Source of the DNA: Lingula anatina
Lineage: Eukaryota; Brachiopoda; Lingulata; Lingulida; Lingulidae
Direction: 5' to 3'
Assembly: GCF_001039355.2 (NCBI RefSeq)
Contig: NW_019775491.1
Location: 865,740 to 925,739, forward strand
DNA: 60,000 nucleotides
The notes under the pieces are model-generated. The model searched no databases and was not told the origin of the DNA. It worked only from the letters and a program-made list of their open reading frames with translations. Below are positions 57,829 through 60,000 of this stretch, in pieces. Positions within the stretch are counted from its first letter, which is position 1. The number at the start of each line of letters is the position of its first letter. Position numbers and translations under genes: made by a program.

Positions 57829-60000
57829 TTTCTCACATAGTCTTCGGTTGTATGTAGTGACTTTGAGCAATGTTTCTGCTACTCCAGTACAATTGGCAAT
57901 TCAGTTACTTGTACATCAGAATGGCAGAGAGATTAATCAAAGTCAGCACATAATTTAATAAGCATTAAAAATTACAGAGGTATAGGTTGTGTGGAGGGTG
58001 TGTGGGCAAATTTGAAGACGGTTTTGGCCTTTGGAAAAACGAATAAAATGGATCAGTGTGATTAAATTGACTTATATGATATAAAAATGACTGAAACCCT
58101 TTAGGTACATGCTATACTTTCCCTATCACTAAATCATGTTTTGTGGAAAGAAAAAATTCAAAGTATAAGTCATCAGATTTTAGTAGATTTATAGCAGTGG
58201 GCAGAAGTGAAACTTGATGTAACATTTAAGTGAACCATGATTTCTCATCTTTAAATGGCCTCCAGGAGATAAGCCCTTGTGTGGAGGTAGTGCAGTTGCC
58301 CCTGTATTAAATTATATGACAAAAACAAGGATAGAAAAGTTGGAACCACTGATAAAAATATCTACTGATTTTTTTTTTTCTTTTTTGTAGAAACAGAGCC
58401 AGCAAGTGGGATAATCCTGCTGTTGCATCCAGTGCTCAACGTAGTAGCCTGGAAGCTGCTGCAGAAGCGGCAGCCAAAGTGAATGCCATGTTAATAGCCA
58501 AGGGAAAGCTAAAGCCATCACAGTTATCTCAGCCAGCTAGTATACCAACAAAACCAAAAGTAAGAGAAATCTCAGAAGTATTTTGAGAATGGTTTTCAAA
58601 TGACTTACATGAGGGAGCAATTTTGTATCTTTTCATGTGAACATCTATTTTGGCTTTCTTATCTAGATGTCTGATTTTGGATCTTGCACAAGTTATGGAC
58701 ACAATTGTGTTTTGTTCCTTTTTATCCACTCCATTCAAATTTGGGTTGTTCTGTTTTGCAGACTGGATCACAGCCAAATAGCTTGATAGTTGCTGAGGTA
58801 GAAATAAATGATGTTCCTATTGGATGTCGGAACATGCTCACAAGAGGGTCAACACAAGATGAGGTAAAATCAAAGAACTTGATTCGAATGGTTAAAATTT
58901 ACTCTTGAAATATATTAGCCAGGATGGGCATTGAAAAATATGCATTTCTAACATCACATGCTGCAAAAGTAATAGAAGTAATCATAAAAGTCTTCATTGA
59001 TAGACATGTTTGACAGTTGTTTACTGTAAAGATGTGTAAAGAGGAAGGTTTTATTTGTCTGGATAAAAGTCTATAGTAAATTATTGGTGTTATTTTATTG
59101 CTAGATATCCAAGATGAGTGGAGCTGCAGTGTCCACCAGGGGGAGATTTATGAACCCAGAGGAGAAGGCAAGACATGCTAACAAGTGAGCTCTTTCTTAT
59201 ATTTTTGAATGTAGAATGATAAGTAATCTGAATATTGTTAAACAGTGTTTTTAGTAAGTTGGTTTGAGATGCTTGAATTATTTGCTTGTAAATTGATCCC
59301 AGTAAAATGCTTATGTTTTGTTTGACATAGCTTTGTTTCATGTTGTAACGTCCTCAGTATTAAGATCTGAAATCATCAGTTTGTTACATGATGTTTATGC
59401 TTTTTCCAGTGCCAATGATCGTCCTTTGTATTTGTGTGTTCAAGGTGCTACACAAGAGTCAGTTGATAGTAAGTGCATAACAGAGATATTTTAAAAAATG
59501 GTTAGATAAAATGTTATATAACTCGTGCTCCAGAAAATAATTTTAGCTTTTAGAGTCAGCAAGGTTGTCAGTGTCTGATTATACATTTACTAACAATCTT
59601 TTCATCCTTTCCTGTATTTCAGAAGCAGTAGATAGAATCAAGGAGATAATAGCCAATGGTTACAAGCACAAGGCCCAGAAGATGGCTCAAGCAGCTTTAA
59701 AGAACCCCTTGGCAGCTCCCCCAATGCCTGGAGTGCTATCCAGTGTACCGCCCCCTTTACTTAGTCAGCCACCCCCTCCACTCATGTCACTTAACACACA
59801 GCCTCCAGGGGTGAGAAGCTCTTTTGATTCTTTCTTTTAGTAAACAATTGTCATAATTTTAGAAGTCAGATGTTTAAATTGTTTGTGGATATGACCAATG
59901 GGCTTCCTGATTTGATGTACTTTGAATGTACAAGAAGTAATTTTTTTTTTCAGTTATCCTTTGTCCAAGAAAAGTTGTACATTGGTCTGGAGCATGCCCC
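57408..60000 (+). CDS. KHDC4: KHDC4 (BLOM7/KIAA0907), N-terminal part; runs off window
   Basis: Exons: 57408-57424, 58391-58559, 58762-58863, 59105-59184, 59410-59468, 59623-59810 and 59954 onward. All phases join and all borders are GT/AG. The protein starts MAAVER, then [10 protein letters not shown], which resembles the SKWDQPA start of vertebrate KHDC4. [19 protein letters not shown] follows, then the first KH-type domain from [10 protein letters not shown] through [26 protein letters not shown] and [10 protein letters not shown] to RIKEIIANG. Next is a Pro-rich linker ([14 protein letters not shown]), then [14 protein letters not shown], the start of the second KH region. KHDC4 is a nuclear RNA-binding protein that associates with spliceosome components and affects splice-site choice. 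The C-terminal Pro/Gln-rich region is outside the window. Identification is strong from several long conserved blocks. Confidence 0.93.
57797..57825. repeat. (CT)n microsatellite
   Basis: About 14 CT units in KHDC4 intron 1. Confidence 0.9.

Noticed and set aside
1-60000. CRISPR arrays, prokaryotic operons, prophage or a novel multi-gene defence-type system
   Set aside because: All supported genes are spliced animal genes; repeats are microsatellites and MITEs without regular spacer structure.

Overview
This is an AT-rich, intron-containing animal nuclear sequence. Its long introns, canonical GT/AG splice sites, microsatellites, foldback MITEs and Harbinger-type transposon relics suggest a highly heterozygous invertebrate, probably marine. 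The phylum cannot be fixed from the sequence. No prokaryotic features, CRISPR arrays, rRNA genes or confident intact tRNA genes are visible. Four conserved gene families account for almost all believable coding sequence; most other open frames are chance readings or repeat sequence.

Layout: (1) 1-3460 (+), the last three exons of a hydroxylysine kinase (HYKK/AGPHD1-like) gene cut by the window edge. (2) 3461-9826, repeat-bearing intergenic DNA including a 0.67 kb segment present twice around a single N at 8521. (3) 9827-13860 (+), a complete five-exon second HYKK paralogue of 390 aa. (4) 18052-24773 (-), a complete nine-exon HAUS1 (augmin subunit 1) gene of 277 aa. A decayed Harbinger transposase lies in its intron 7. 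(5) 19808-32519 and 32524-44718, two near-identical direct copies of about 12 kb separated by one N at 32523. Each carries HAUS1 exons 1-7, the HAUS1 upstream region and the first coding exon of a RASL12-like gene. (6) 44417-55616 (+), a complete five-exon RASL12-like small GTPase gene of 257 aa. (7) 57408-60000 (+), the first seven exons of KHDC4 (BLOM7/KIAA0907), running off the window.

Both N bases sit exactly between overlapping near-identical segments. The simplest reading is that contig ends, or the two haplotypes of a heterozygous diploid, were placed side by side. The real locus would then be HYKK1 > HYKK2 > < HAUS1, RASL12 > KHDC4 >, with one HAUS1 and one RASL12. On that reading the truncated HAUS1 copy at 33709-36935 and the orphan RASL12 exon at 32218-32452 are probably false duplicates. 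The two HYKK genes differ far more and are a genuine older tandem pair.

The genes do not form a pathway: HYKK acts in lysine/hydroxylysine catabolism, HAUS1 in spindle microtubule nucleation, RASL12 is an atypical Ras-like GTPase and KHDC4 is a splicing-associated KH protein. I found no convincing undescribed multi-gene system. The points most worth a second look are the N-flanked duplications, a gene-conversion-like patch between the HYKK paralogues, a 54-bp tandem duplication of a HAUS1 exon, and several foldback MITE families.
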